Assembly (NCBI RefSeq): GCF_037975245.1 | Contig: NC_092562.1 | Span: 17,373,521-17,437,520, forward strand | Direction: 5' to 3' | DNA length: 64,000 nucleotides | DNA from: Apostichopus japonicus | Lineage: Eukaryota > Echinodermata > Holothuroidea > Aspidochirotida > Stichopodidae | Shown here: piece by piece, positions 11,101-24,800 of the stretch | Position numbering within the stretch: the first letter of the stretch is position 1 | Layout: every line of letters starts with the position of its first letter | Notes under the pieces: model-generated | Database searches by the model: none | What the model was told of the DNA's origin: nothing | What the model saw: only the letters and a program-made list of their open reading frames with translations | Program-made: the position numbers and the translations under genes

Positions 11101-14100
11101 TGCAAAAGAGAGTCTCGATCATCAGCTCGTACAGTGCGCCAAGCCATCGCGCCACTGTTTGGACTGAGATATTAGGTGGATTAACTAATACTTACAGCTC
11201 CCCGTGTAGGCACTTGCTGTAAAAGATCGGCAAAAGACGTCATCACCCGGGGTTCGAACCAGGGATGCAAAAGAGAGTCTCGATCATCAGCTCGTACAGT
11301 GCGCCAAGCCATCGCGCCACTGTTTGGACTGAGATATTAGGTGGATTAACTAATACTTACAGCTCCCCGTGTAGGCACTTGCTGTAAAAGATCGGCAAAA
11401 GACGTCATCACCCGGGGTTCGAACCAGGGATGCAAAAGAGAGTCTCGATCATCAGCTCGTACAGTGCGCCAAGCCATCGCGCCACTGTTTGGACTGAGAT
11501 ATTAGGTGGATTAACTAATACTTACAGCTCCCCGTGTAGGCACTTGCTGTAAAAGATCGGCAAAAGACGTCATCACCCGGGGTTCGAACCAGGGATGCAA
11601 AAGAGAGTCTCGATCATCAGCTCGTACAGTGCGCCAAGCCATCGCGCCACTGTTTGGACTGAGATATTAGGTGGATTAACTAATACTTACAGCTCCCCGT
11701 GTAGGCACTTGCTGTAAAAGATCGGCAAAAGACGTCATCACCCGGGGTTCGAACCAGGGATGCAAAAGAGAGTCTCGATCATCAGCTCGTACAGTGCGCC
11801 AAGCCATCGCGCCACTGTTTGGACTGAGATATTAGGTGGATTAACTAATACTTACAGCTCCCCGTGTAGGCACTTGCTGTAAAAGATCGGCAAAAGACGT
11901 CATCACCCGGGGTTCGAACCAGGGATGCAAAAGAGAGTCTCGATCATCAGCTCGTACAGTGCGCCAAGCCATCGCGCCACTGTTTGGACTGAGATATTAG
12001 GTGGATTAACTAATACTTACAGCTCCCCGTGTAGGCACTTGCTGTAAAAGATCGGCAAAAGACGTCATCACCCGGGGTTCGAACCAGGGATGCAAAAGAG
12101 AGTCTCGATCATCAGCTCGTACAGTGCGCCAAGCCATCGCGCCACTGTTTGGACTGAGATATTAGGTGGATTAACTAATACTTACAGCTCCCCGTGTAGG
12201 CACTTGCTGTAAAAGATCGGCAAAAGACGTCATCACCCGGGGTTCGAACCAGGGATGCAAAAGAGAGTCTCGATCATCAGCTCGTACAGTGCGCCAAGCC
12301 ATCGCGCCACTGTTTGGACTGAGATATTAGGTGGATTAACTAATACTTACAGCTCCCCGTGTAGGCACTTGCTGTAAAAGATCGGCAAAAGACGTCATCA
12401 CCCGGGGTTCGAACCAGGGATGCAAAAGAGAGTCTCGATCATCAGCTCGTACAGTGCGCCAAGCCATCGCGCCACTGTTTGGACTGAGATATTAGGTGGA
12501 TTAACTAATACTTACAGCTCCCCGTGTAGGCACTTGCTGTAAAAGATCGGCAAAAGACGTCATCACCCGGGGTTCGAACCAGGGATGCAAAAGAGAGTCT
12601 CGATCATCAGCTCGTACAGTGCGCCAAGCCATCGCGCCACTGTTTGGACTGAGATATTAGGTGGATTAACTAATACTTACAGCTCCCCGTGTAGGCACTT
12701 GCTGTAAAAGATCGGCAAAAGACGTCATCACCCGGGGTTCGAACCAGGGATGCAAAAGAGAGTCTCGATCATCAGCTCGTACAGTGCGCCAAGCCATCGC
12801 GCCACTGTTTGGACTGAGATATTAGGTGGATTAACTAATACTTACAGCTCCCCGTGTAGGCACTTGCTGTAAAAGATCGGCAAAAGACGTCATCACCCGG
12901 GGTTCGAACCAGGGATGCAAAAGAGAGTCTCGATCATCAGCTCGTACAGTGCGCCAAGCCATCGCGCCACTGTTTGGACTGAGATATTAGGTGGATTAAC
13001 TAATACTTACAGCTCCCCGTGTAGGCACTTGCTGTAAAAGATCGGCAAAAGACGTCATCACCCGGGGTTCGAACCAGGGATGCAAAAGAGAGTCTCGATC
13101 ATCAGCTCGTACAGTGCGCCAAGCCATCGCGCCACTGTTTGGACTGAGATATTAGGTGGATTAACTAATACTTACAGCTCCCCGTGTAGGCACTTGCTGT
13201 AAAAGATCGGCAAAAGACGTCATCACCCGGGGTTCGAACCAGGGATGCAAAAGAGAGTCTCGATCATCAGCTCGTACAGTGCGCCAAGCCATCGCGCCAC
13301 TGTTTGGACTGAGATATTAGGTGGATTAACTAATACTTACAGCTCCCCGTGTAGGCACTTGCTGTAAAAGATCGGCAAAAGACGTCATCACCCGGGGTTC
13401 GAACCAGGGATGCAAAAGAGAGTCTCGATCATCAGCTCGTACAGTGCGCCAAGCCATCGCGCCACTGTTTGGACTGAGATATTAGGTGGATTAACTAATA
13501 CTTACAGCTCCCCGTGTAGGCACTTGCTGTAAAAGATCGGCAAAAGACGTCATCACCCGGGGTTCGAACCAGGGATGCAAAAGAGAGTCTCGATCATCAG
13601 CTCGTACAGTGCGCCAAGCCATCGCGCCACTGTTTGGACTGAGATATTAGGTGGATTAACTAATACTTACAGCTCCCCGTGTAGGCACTTGCTGTAAAAG
13701 ATCGGCAAAAGACGTCATCACCCGGGGTTCGAACCAGGGATGCAAAAGAGAGTCTCGATCATCAGCTCGTACAGTGCGCCAAGCCATCGCGCCACTGTTT
13801 GGACTGAGATATTAGGTGGATTAACTAATACTTACAGCTCCCCGTGTAGGCACTTGCTGTAAAAGATCGGCAAAAGACGTCATCACCCGGGGTTCGAACC
13901 AGGGATGCAAAAGAGAGTCTCGATCATCAGCTCGTACAGTGCGCCAAGCCATCGCGCCACTGTTTGGACTGAGATATTAGGTGGATTAACTAATACTTAC
14001 AGCTCCCCGTGTAGGCACTTGCTGTAAAAGATCGGCAAAAGACGTCATCACCCGGGGTTCGAACCAGGGATGCAAAAGAGAGTCTCGATCATCAGCTCGT

Positions 14101-15570
14101 ACAGTGCGCCAAGCCATCGCGCCACTGTTTGGACTGAGATATTAGGTGGATTAACTAATACTTACAGCTCCCCGTGTAGGCACTTGCTGTAAAAGATCGG
14201 CAAAAGACGTCATCACCCGGGGTTCGAACCAGGGATGCAAAAGAGAGTCTCGATCATCAGCTCGTACAGTGCGCCAAGCCATCGCGCCACTGTTTGGACT
14301 GAGATATTAGGTGGATTAACTAATACTTACAGCTCCCCGTGTAGGCACTTGCTGTAAAAGATCGGCAAAAGACGTCATCACCCGGGGTTCGAACCAGGGA
14401 TGCAAAAGAGAGTCTCGATCATCAGCTCGTACAGTGCGCCAAGCCATCGCGCCACTGTTTGGACTGAGATATTAGGTGGATTAACTAATACTTACAGCTC
14501 CCCGTGTAGGCACTTGCTGTAAAAGATCGGCAAAAGACGTCATCACCCGGGGTTCGAACCAGGGATGCAAAAGAGAGTCTCGATCATCAGCTCGTACAGT
14601 GCGCCAAGCCATCGCGCCACTGTTTGGACTGAGATATTAGGTGGATTAACTAATACTTACAGCTCCCCGTGTAGGCACTTGCTGTAAAAGATCGGCAAAA
14701 GACGTCATCACCCGGGGTTCGAACCAGGGATGCAAAAGAGAGTCTCGATCATCAGCTCGTACAGTGCGCCAAGCCATCGCGCCACTGTTTGGACTGAGAT
14801 ATTAGGTGGATTAACTAATACTTACAGCTCCCCGTGTAGGCACTTGCTGTAAAAGATCGGCAAAAGACGTCATCACCCGGGGTTCGAACCAGGGATGCAA
14901 AAGAGAGTCTCGATCATCAGCTCGTACAGTGCGCCAAGCCATCGCGCCACTGTTTGGACTGAGATATTAGGTGGATTAACTAATACTTACAGCTCCCCGT
15001 GTAGGCACTTGCTGTAAAAGATCGGCAAAAGACGTCATCACCCGGGGTTCGAACCAGGGATGCAAAAGAGAGTCTCGATCATCAGCTCGTACAGTGCGCC
15101 AAGCCATCGCGCCACTGTTTGGACTGAGATATTAGGTGGATTAACTAATACTTACAGCTCCCCGTGTAGGCACTTGCTGTAAAAGATCGGCAAAAGACGT
15201 CATCACCCGGGGTTCGAACCAGGGATGCAAAAGAGAGTCTCGATCATCAGCTCGTACAGTGCGCCAAGCCATCGCGCCACTGTTTGGACTGAGATATTAG
15301 GTGGATTAACTAATACTTACAGCTCCCCGTGTAGGCACTTGCTGTAAAAGATCGGCAAAAGACGTCATCACCCGGGGTTCGAACCAGGGATGCAAAAGAG
15401 AGTCTCGATCATCAGCTCGTACAGTGCGCCAAGCCATCGCGCCACTGTTTGGACTGAGATATTAGGTGGATTAACTAATACTTACAGCTCCCCGTGTAGG
15501 CACTTGCTGTAAAAGATCGGCAAAAGACGTCATCACCCGGGGTTCGAACCAGGGATGCAAAAGAGAGTCT

Positions 15571-15670
15571 NNNNNNNNNNNNNNNNNNNNNNNNNNNNNN
15601 NNNNNNNNNNNNNNNNNNNNNNNNNNNNNNNNNNNNNNNNNNNNNNNNNNNNNNNNNNNNNNNNNNNNNN
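15571..15670. other. Assembly gap, 100 N
   Basis: The run is exactly 100 N, a conventional placeholder length. The left flank ends at monomer position 60 and the right flank starts at 31, so the true gap would be 135 bases plus a multiple of 165. Alternatively the two contigs overlap: the 30 bases on either side, 15541-15570 and 15671-15700, are identical. The true number of missing copies cannot be told. Confidence 0.98.
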
Positions 15671-18600
15671 GGTTCGAACCAGGGATGCAAAAGAGAGTCT
15701 CGATCATCAGCTCGTACAGTGCGCCAAGCCATCGCGCCACTGTTTGGACTGAGATATTAGGTGGATTAACTAATACTTACAGCTCCCCGTGTAGGCACTT
15801 GCTGTAAAAGATCGGCAAAAGACGTCATCACCCGGGGTTCGAACCAGGGATGCAAAAGAGAGTCTCGATCATCAGCTCGTACAGTGCGCCAAGCCATCGC
15901 GCCACTGTTTGGACTGAGATATTAGGTGGATTAACTAATACTTACAGCTCCCCGTGTAGGCACTTGCTGTAAAAGATCGGCAAAAGACGTCATCACCCGG
16001 GGTTCGAACCAGGGATGCAAAAGAGAGTCTCGATCATCAGCTCGTACAGTGCGCCAAGCCATCGCGCCACTGTTTGGACTGAGATATTAGGTGGATTAAC
16101 TAATACTTACAGCTCCCCGTGTAGGCACTTGCTGTAAAAGATCGGCAAAAGACGTCATCACCCGGGGTTCGAACCAGGGATGCAAAAGAGAGTCTCGATC
16201 ATCAGCTCGTACAGTGCGCCAAGCCATCGCGCCACTGTTTGGACTGAGATATTAGGTGGATTAACTAATACTTACAGCTCCCCGTGTAGGCACTTGCTGT
16301 AAAAGATCGGCAAAAGACGTCATCACCCGGGGTTCGAACCAGGGATGCAAAAGAGAGTCTCGATCATCAGCTCGTACAGTGCGCCAAGCCATCGCGCCAC
16401 TGTTTGGACTGAGATATTAGGTGGATTAACTAATACTTACAGCTCCCCGTGTAGGCACTTGCTGTAAAAGATCGGCAAAAGACGTCATCACCCGGGGTTC
16501 GAACCAGGGATGCAAAAGAGAGTCTCGATCATCAGCTCGTACAGTGCGCCAAGCCATCGCGCCACTGTTTGGACTGAGATATTAGGTGGATTAACTAATA
16601 CTTACAGCTCCCCGTGTAGGCACTTGCTGTAAAAGATCGGCAAAAGACGTCATCACCCGGGGTTCGAACCAGGGATGCAAAAGAGAGTCTCGATCATCAG
16701 CTCGTACAGTGCGCCAAGCCATCGCGCCACTGTTTGGACTGAGATATTAGGTGGATTAACTAATACTTACAGCTCCCCGTGTAGGCACTTGCTGTAAAAG
16801 ATCGGCAAAAGACGTCATCACCCGGGGTTCGAACCAGGGATGCAAAAGAGAGTCTCGATCATCAGCTCGTACAGTGCGCCAAGCCATCGCGCCACTGTTT
16901 GGACTGAGATATTAGGTGGATTAACTAATACTTACAGCTCCCCGTGTAGGCACTTGCTGTAAAAGATCGGCAAAAGACGTCATCACCCGGGGTTCGAACC
17001 AGGGATGCAAAAGAGAGTCTCGATCATCAGCTCGTACAGTGCGCCAAGCCATCGCGCCACTGTTTGGACTGAGATATTAGGTGGATTAACTAATACTTAC
17101 AGCTCCCCGTGTAGGCACTTGCTGTAAAAGATCGGCAAAAGACGTCATCACCCGGGGTTCGAACCAGGGATGCAAAAGAGAGTCTCGATCATCAGCTCGT
17201 ACAGTGCGCCAAGCCATCGCGCCACTGTTTGGACTGAGATATTAGGTGGATTAACTAATACTTACAGCTCCCCGTGTAGGCACTTGCTGTAAAAGATCGG
17301 CAAAAGACGTCATCACCCGGGGTTCGAACCAGGGATGCAAAAGAGAGTCTCGATCATCAGCTCGTACAGTGCGCCAAGCCATCGCGCCACTGTTTGGACT
17401 GAGATATTAGGTGGATTAACTAATACTTACAGCTCCCCGTGTAGGCACTTGCTGTAAAAGATCGGCAAAAGACGTCATCACCCGGGGTTCGAACCAGGGA
17501 TGCAAAAGAGAGTCTCGATCATCAGCTCGTACAGTGCGCCAAGCCATCGCGCCACTGTTTGGACTGAGATATTAGGTGGATTAACTAATACTTACAGCTC
17601 CCCGTGTAGGCACTTGCTGTAAAAGATCGGCAAAAGACGTCATCACCCGGGGTTCGAACCAGGGATGCAAAAGAGAGTCTCGATCATCAGCTCGTACAGT
17701 GCGCCAAGCCATCGCGCCACTGTTTGGACTGAGATATTAGGTGGATTAACTAATACTTACAGCTCCCCGTGTAGGCACTTGCTGTAAAAGATCGGCAAAA
17801 GACGTCATCACCCGGGGTTCGAACCAGGGATGCAAAAGAGAGTCTCGATCATCAGCTCGTACAGTGCGCCAAGCCATCGCGCCACTGTTTGGACTGAGAT
17901 ATTAGGTGGATTAACTAATACTTACAGCTCCCCGTGTAGGCACTTGCTGTAAAAGATCGGCAAAAGACGTCATCACCCGGGGTTCGAACCAGGGATGCAA
18001 AAGAGAGTCTCGATCATCAGCTCGTACAGTGCGCCAAGCCATCGCGCCACTGTTTGGACTGAGATATTAGGTGGATTAACTAATACTTACAGCTCCCCGT
18101 GTAGGCACTTGCTGTAAAAGATCGGCAAAAGACGTCATCACCCGGGGTTCGAACCAGGGATGCAAAAGAGAGTCTCGATCATCAGCTCGTACAGTGCGCC
18201 AAGCCATCGCGCCACTGTTTGGACTGAGATATTAGGTGGATTAACTAATACTTACAGCTCCCCGTGTAGGCACTTGCTGTAAAAGATCGGCAAAAGACGT
18301 CATCACCCGGGGTTCGAACCAGGGATGCAAAAGAGAGTCTCGATCATCAGCTCGTACAGTGCGCCAAGCCATCGCGCCACTGTTTGGACTGAGATATTAG
18401 GTGGATTAACTAATACTTACAGCTCCCCGTGTAGGCACTTGCTGTAAAAGATCGGCAAAAGACGTCATCACCCGGGGTTCGAACCAGGGATGCAAAAGAG
18501 AGTCTCGATCATCAGCTCGTACAGTGCGCCAAGCCATCGCGCCACTGTTTGGACTGAGATATTAGGTGGATTAACTAATACTTACAGCTCCCCGTGTAGG

Positions 18601-21600
18601 CACTTGCTGTAAAAGATCGGCAAAAGACGTCATCACCCGGGGTTCGAACCAGGGATGCAAAAGAGAGTCTCGATCATCAGCTCGTACAGTGCGCCAAGCC
18701 ATCGCGCCACTGTTTGGACTGAGATATTAGGTGGATTAACTAATACTTACAGCTCCCCGTGTAGGCACTTGCTGTAAAAGATCGGCAAAAGACGTCATCA
18801 CCCGGGGTTCGAACCAGGGATGCAAAAGAGAGTCTCGATCATCAGCTCGTACAGTGCGCCAAGCCATCGCGCCACTGTTTGGACTGAGATATTAGGTGGA
18901 TTAACTAATACTTACAGCTCCCCGTGTAGGCACTTGCTGTAAAAGATCGGCAAAAGACGTCATCACCCGGGGTTCGAACCAGGGATGCAAAAGAGAGTCT
19001 CGATCATCAGCTCGTACAGTGCGCCAAGCCATCGCGCCACTGTTTGGACTGAGATATTAGGTGGATTAACTAATACTTACAGCTCCCCGTGTAGGCACTT
19101 GCTGTAAAAGATCGGCAAAAGACGTCATCACCCGGGGTTCGAACCAGGGATGCAAAAGAGAGTCTCGATCATCAGCTCGTACAGTGCGCCAAGCCATCGC
19201 GCCACTGTTTGGACTGAGATATTAGGTGGATTAACTAATACTTACAGCTCCCCGTGTAGGCACTTGCTGTAAAAGATCGGCAAAAGACGTCATCACCCGG
19301 GGTTCGAACCAGGGATGCAAAAGAGAGTCTCGATCATCAGCTCGTACAGTGCGCCAAGCCATCGCGCCACTGTTTGGACTGAGATATTAGGTGGATTAAC
19401 TAATACTTACAGCTCCCCGTGTAGGCACTTGCTGTAAAAGATCGGCAAAAGACGTCATCACCCGGGGTTCGAACCAGGGATGCAAAAGAGAGTCTCGATC
19501 ATCAGCTCGTACAGTGCGCCAAGCCATCGCGCCACTGTTTGGACTGAGATATTAGGTGGATTAACTAATACTTACAGCTCCCCGTGTAGGCACTTGCTGT
19601 AAAAGATCGGCAAAAGACGTCATCACCCGGGGTTCGAACCAGGGATGCAAAAGAGAGTCTCGATCATCAGCTCGTACAGTGCGCCAAGCCATCGCGCCAC
19701 TGTTTGGACTGAGATATTAGGTGGATTAACTAATACTTACAGCTCCCCGTGTAGGCACTTGCTGTAAAAGATCGGCAAAAGACGTCATCACCCGGGGTTC
19801 GAACCAGGGATGCAAAAGAGAGTCTCGATCATCAGCTCGTACAGTGCGCCAAGCCATCGCGCCACTGTTTGGACTGAGATATTAGGTGGATTAACTAATA
19901 CTTACAGCTCCCCGTGTAGGCACTTGCTGTAAAAGATCGGCAAAAGACGTCATCACCCGGGGTTCGAACCAGGGATGCAAAAGAGAGTCTCGATCATCAG
20001 CTCGTACAGTGCGCCAAGCCATCGCGCCACTGTTTGGACTGAGATATTAGGTGGATTAACTAATACTTACAGCTCCCCGTGTAGGCACTTGCTGTAAAAG
20101 ATCGGCAAAAGACGTCATCACCCGGGGTTCGAACCAGGGATGCAAAAGAGAGTCTCGATCATCAGCTCGTACAGTGCGCCAAGCCATCGCGCCACTGTTT
20201 GGACTGAGATATTAGGTGGATTAACTAATACTTACAGCTCCCCGTGTAGGCACTTGCTGTAAAAGATCGGCAAAAGACGTCATCACCCGGGGTTCGAACC
20301 AGGGATGCAAAAGAGAGTCTCGATCATCAGCTCGTACAGTGCGCCAAGCCATCGCGCCACTGTTTGGACTGAGATATTAGGTGGATTAACTAATACTTAC
20401 AGCTCCCCGTGTAGGCACTTGCTGTAAAAGATCGGCAAAAGACGTCATCACCCGGGGTTCGAACCAGGGATGCAAAAGAGAGTCTCGATCATCAGCTCGT
20501 ACAGTGCGCCAAGCCATCGCGCCACTGTTTGGACTGAGATATTAGGTGGATTAACTAATACTTACAGCTCCCCGTGTAGGCACTTGCTGTAAAAGATCGG
20601 CAAAAGACGTCATCACCCGGGGTTCGAACCAGGGATGCAAAAGAGAGTCTCGATCATCAGCTCGTACAGTGCGCCAAGCCATCGCGCCACTGTTTGGACT
20701 GAGATATTAGGTGGATTAACTAATACTTACAGCTCCCCGTGTAGGCACTTGCTGTAAAAGATCGGCAAAAGACGTCATCACCCGGGGTTCGAACCAGGGA
20801 TGCAAAAGAGAGTCTCGATCATCAGCTCGTACAGTGCGCCAAGCCATCGCGCCACTGTTTGGACTGAGATATTAGGTGGATTAACTAATACTTACAGCTC
20901 CCCGTGTAGGCACTTGCTGTAAAAGATCGGCAAAAGACGTCATCACCCGGGGTTCGAACCAGGGATGCAAAAGAGAGTCTCGATCATCAGCTCGTACAGT
21001 GCGCCAAGCCATCGCGCCACTGTTTGGACTGAGATATTAGGTGGATTAACTAATACTTACAGCTCCCCGTGTAGGCACTTGCTGTAAAAGATCGGCAAAA
21101 GACGTCATCACCCGGGGTTCGAACCAGGGATGCAAAAGAGAGTCTCGATCATCAGCTCGTACAGTGCGCCAAGCCATCGCGCCACTGTTTGGACTGAGAT
21201 ATTAGGTGGATTAACTAATACTTACAGCTCCCCGTGTAGGCACTTGCTGTAAAAGATCGGCAAAAGACGTCATCACCCGGGGTTCGAACCAGGGATGCAA
21301 AAGAGAGTCTCGATCATCAGCTCGTACAGTGCGCCAAGCCATCGCGCCACTGTTTGGACTGAGATATTAGGTGGATTAACTAATACTTACAGCTCCCCGT
21401 GTAGGCACTTGCTGTAAAAGATCGGCAAAAGACGTCATCACCCGGGGTTCGAACCAGGGATGCAAAAGAGAGTCTCGATCATCAGCTCGTACAGTGCGCC
21501 AAGCCATCGCGCCACTGTTTGGACTGAGATATTAGGTGGATTAACTAATACTTACAGCTCCCCGTGTAGGCACTTGCTGTAAAAGATCGGCAAAAGACGT

Positions 21601-21878
21601 CATCACCCGGGGTTCGAACCAGGGATGCAAAAGAGAGTCTCGATCATCAGCTCGTACAGTGCGCCAAGCCATCGCGCCACTGTTTGGACTGAGATATTAG
21701 GTGGATTAACTAATACTTACAGCTCCCCGTGTAGGCACTTGCTGTAAAAGATCGGCAAAAGACGTCATCACCCGGGGTTCGAACCAGGGATGCAAAAGAG
21801 AGTCTCGATCATCAGCTCGTACAGTGCGCCAAGCCATCGCGCCACTGTTTGGACTGAGATATTAGGTGGATTAACTAA

Positions 21879-21879
21879 C
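21879..21879. other. One-base insertion (C) between monomer positions 133 and 134
   Basis: CTAATACTT reads CTAACTACTT here, and all later copies in the segment are shifted by one base. It lies in the AT-rich part of the monomer next to the minus-strand GTAAGT. It is not in a homopolymer, so it is less typical of a simple sequencing slip. Confidence 0.9.
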
Positions 21880-24800
21880 TACTTACAGCTCCCCGTGTAG
21901 GCACTTGCTGTAAAAGATCGGCAAAAGACGTCATCACCCGGGGTTCGAACCAGGGATGCAAAAGAGAGTCTCGATCATCAGCTCGTACAGTGCGCCAAGC
22001 CATCGCGCCACTGTTTGGACTGAGATATTAGGTGGATTAACTAATACTTACAGCTCCCCGTGTAGGCACTTGCTGTAAAAGATCGGCAAAAGACGTCATC
22101 ACCCGGGGTTCGAACCAGGGATGCAAAAGAGAGTCTCGATCATCAGCTCGTACAGTGCGCCAAGCCATCGCGCCACTGTTTGGACTGAGATATTAGGTGG
22201 ATTAACTAATACTTACAGCTCCCCGTGTAGGCACTTGCTGTAAAAGATCGGCAAAAGACGTCATCACCCGGGGTTCGAACCAGGGATGCAAAAGAGAGTC
22301 TCGATCATCAGCTCGTACAGTGCGCCAAGCCATCGCGCCACTGTTTGGACTGAGATATTAGGTGGATTAACTAATACTTACAGCTCCCCGTGTAGGCACT
22401 TGCTGTAAAAGATCGGCAAAAGACGTCATCACCCGGGGTTCGAACCAGGGATGCAAAAGAGAGTCTCGATCATCAGCTCGTACAGTGCGCCAAGCCATCG
22501 CGCCACTGTTTGGACTGAGATATTAGGTGGATTAACTAATACTTACAGCTCCCCGTGTAGGCACTTGCTGTAAAAGATCGGCAAAAGACGTCATCACCCG
22601 GGGTTCGAACCAGGGATGCAAAAGAGAGTCTCGATCATCAGCTCGTACAGTGCGCCAAGCCATCGCGCCACTGTTTGGACTGAGATATTAGGTGGATTAA
22701 CTAATACTTACAGCTCCCCGTGTAGGCACTTGCTGTAAAAGATCGGCAAAAGACGTCATCACCCGGGGTTCGAACCAGGGATGCAAAAGAGAGTCTCGAT
22801 CATCAGCTCGTACAGTGCGCCAAGCCATCGCGCCACTGTTTGGACTGAGATATTAGGTGGATTAACTAATACTTACAGCTCCCCGTGTAGGCACTTGCTG
22901 TAAAAGATCGGCAAAAGACGTCATCACCCGGGGTTCGAACCAGGGATGCAAAAGAGAGTCTCGATCATCAGCTCGTACAGTGCGCCAAGCCATCGCGCCA
23001 CTGTTTGGACTGAGATATTAGGTGGATTAACTAATACTTACAGCTCCCCGTGTAGGCACTTGCTGTAAAAGATCGGCAAAAGACGTCATCACCCGGGGTT
23101 CGAACCAGGGATGCAAAAGAGAGTCTCGATCATCAGCTCGTACAGTGCGCCAAGCCATCGCGCCACTGTTTGGACTGAGATATTAGGTGGATTAACTAAT
23201 ACTTACAGCTCCCCGTGTAGGCACTTGCTGTAAAAGATCGGCAAAAGACGTCATCACCCGGGGTTCGAACCAGGGATGCAAAAGAGAGTCTCGATCATCA
23301 GCTCGTACAGTGCGCCAAGCCATCGCGCCACTGTTTGGACTGAGATATTAGGTGGATTAACTAATACTTACAGCTCCCCGTGTAGGCACTTGCTGTAAAA
23401 GATCGGCAAAAGACGTCATCACCCGGGGTTCGAACCAGGGATGCAAAAGAGAGTCTCGATCATCAGCTCGTACAGTGCGCCAAGCCATCGCGCCACTGTT
23501 TGGACTGAGATATTAGGTGGATTAACTAATACTTACAGCTCCCCGTGTAGGCACTTGCTGTAAAAGATCGGCAAAAGACGTCATCACCCGGGGTTCGAAC
23601 CAGGGATGCAAAAGAGAGTCTCGATCATCAGCTCGTACAGTGCGCCAAGCCATCGCGCCACTGTTTGGACTGAGATATTAGGTGGATTAACTAATACTTA
23701 CAGCTCCCCGTGTAGGCACTTGCTGTAAAAGATCGGCAAAAGACGTCATCACCCGGGGTTCGAACCAGGGATGCAAAAGAGAGTCTCGATCATCAGCTCG
23801 TACAGTGCGCCAAGCCATCGCGCCACTGTTTGGACTGAGATATTAGGTGGATTAACTAATACTTACAGCTCCCCGTGTAGGCACTTGCTGTAAAAGATCG
23901 GCAAAAGACGTCATCACCCGGGGTTCGAACCAGGGATGCAAAAGAGAGTCTCGATCATCAGCTCGTACAGTGCGCCAAGCCATCGCGCCACTGTTTGGAC
24001 TGAGATATTAGGTGGATTAACTAATACTTACAGCTCCCCGTGTAGGCACTTGCTGTAAAAGATCGGCAAAAGACGTCATCACCCGGGGTTCGAACCAGGG
24101 ATGCAAAAGAGAGTCTCGATCATCAGCTCGTACAGTGCGCCAAGCCATCGCGCCACTGTTTGGACTGAGATATTAGGTGGATTAACTAATACTTACAGCT
24201 CCCCGTGTAGGCACTTGCTGTAAAAGATCGGCAAAAGACGTCATCACCCGGGGTTCGAACCAGGGATGCAAAAGAGAGTCTCGATCATCAGCTCGTACAG
24301 TGCGCCAAGCCATCGCGCCACTGTTTGGACTGAGATATTAGGTGGATTAACTAATACTTACAGCTCCCCGTGTAGGCACTTGCTGTAAAAGATCGGCAAA
24401 AGACGTCATCACCCGGGGTTCGAACCAGGGATGCAAAAGAGAGTCTCGATCATCAGCTCGTACAGTGCGCCAAGCCATCGCGCCACTGTTTGGACTGAGA
24501 TATTAGGTGGATTAACTAATACTTACAGCTCCCCGTGTAGGCACTTGCTGTAAAAGATCGGCAAAAGACGTCATCACCCGGGGTTCGAACCAGGGATGCA
24601 AAAGAGAGTCTCGATCATCAGCTCGTACAGTGCGCCAAGCCATCGCGCCACTGTTTGGACTGAGATATTAGGTGGATTAACTAATACTTACAGCTCCCCG
24701 TGTAGGCACTTGCTGTAAAAGATCGGCAAAAGACGTCATCACCCGGGGTTCGAACCAGGGATGCAAAAGAGAGTCTCGATCATCAGCTCGTACAGTGCGC

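Larger units (their letters stand above)
1..15570. repeat. 165-bp satellite array, segment 1 (about 94.4 copies)
   Basis: Head-to-tail copies of one 165-bp monomer begin at monomer position 1 at the window start and end at monomer position 60 before the first N run. Phase is kept exactly over the whole segment, so there is no net insertion or deletion. The single difference I saw is T to A at 5100. There is no spacer, inversion or foreign insertion. Every forward frame and the minus frames I followed are closed by stops in each monomer, and no gene is present. The left array edge is outside the window. A role such as centromeric or heterochromatic satellite is inferred only from monomer length and uniformity. 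Confidence 0.98.

Noticed and set aside
15471-15740. Open reading frames of 85-89 codons on the minus strand across the first gap
   Set aside because: They stay open only because the 100 N stand in for sequence with stops and the gap length is not in phase. The real monomer closes these frames in every copy.
15555-15752. 65-codon plus-strand frame across the first gap
   Set aside because: Same artefact: N-filled codons bridge two different frames of the monomer.
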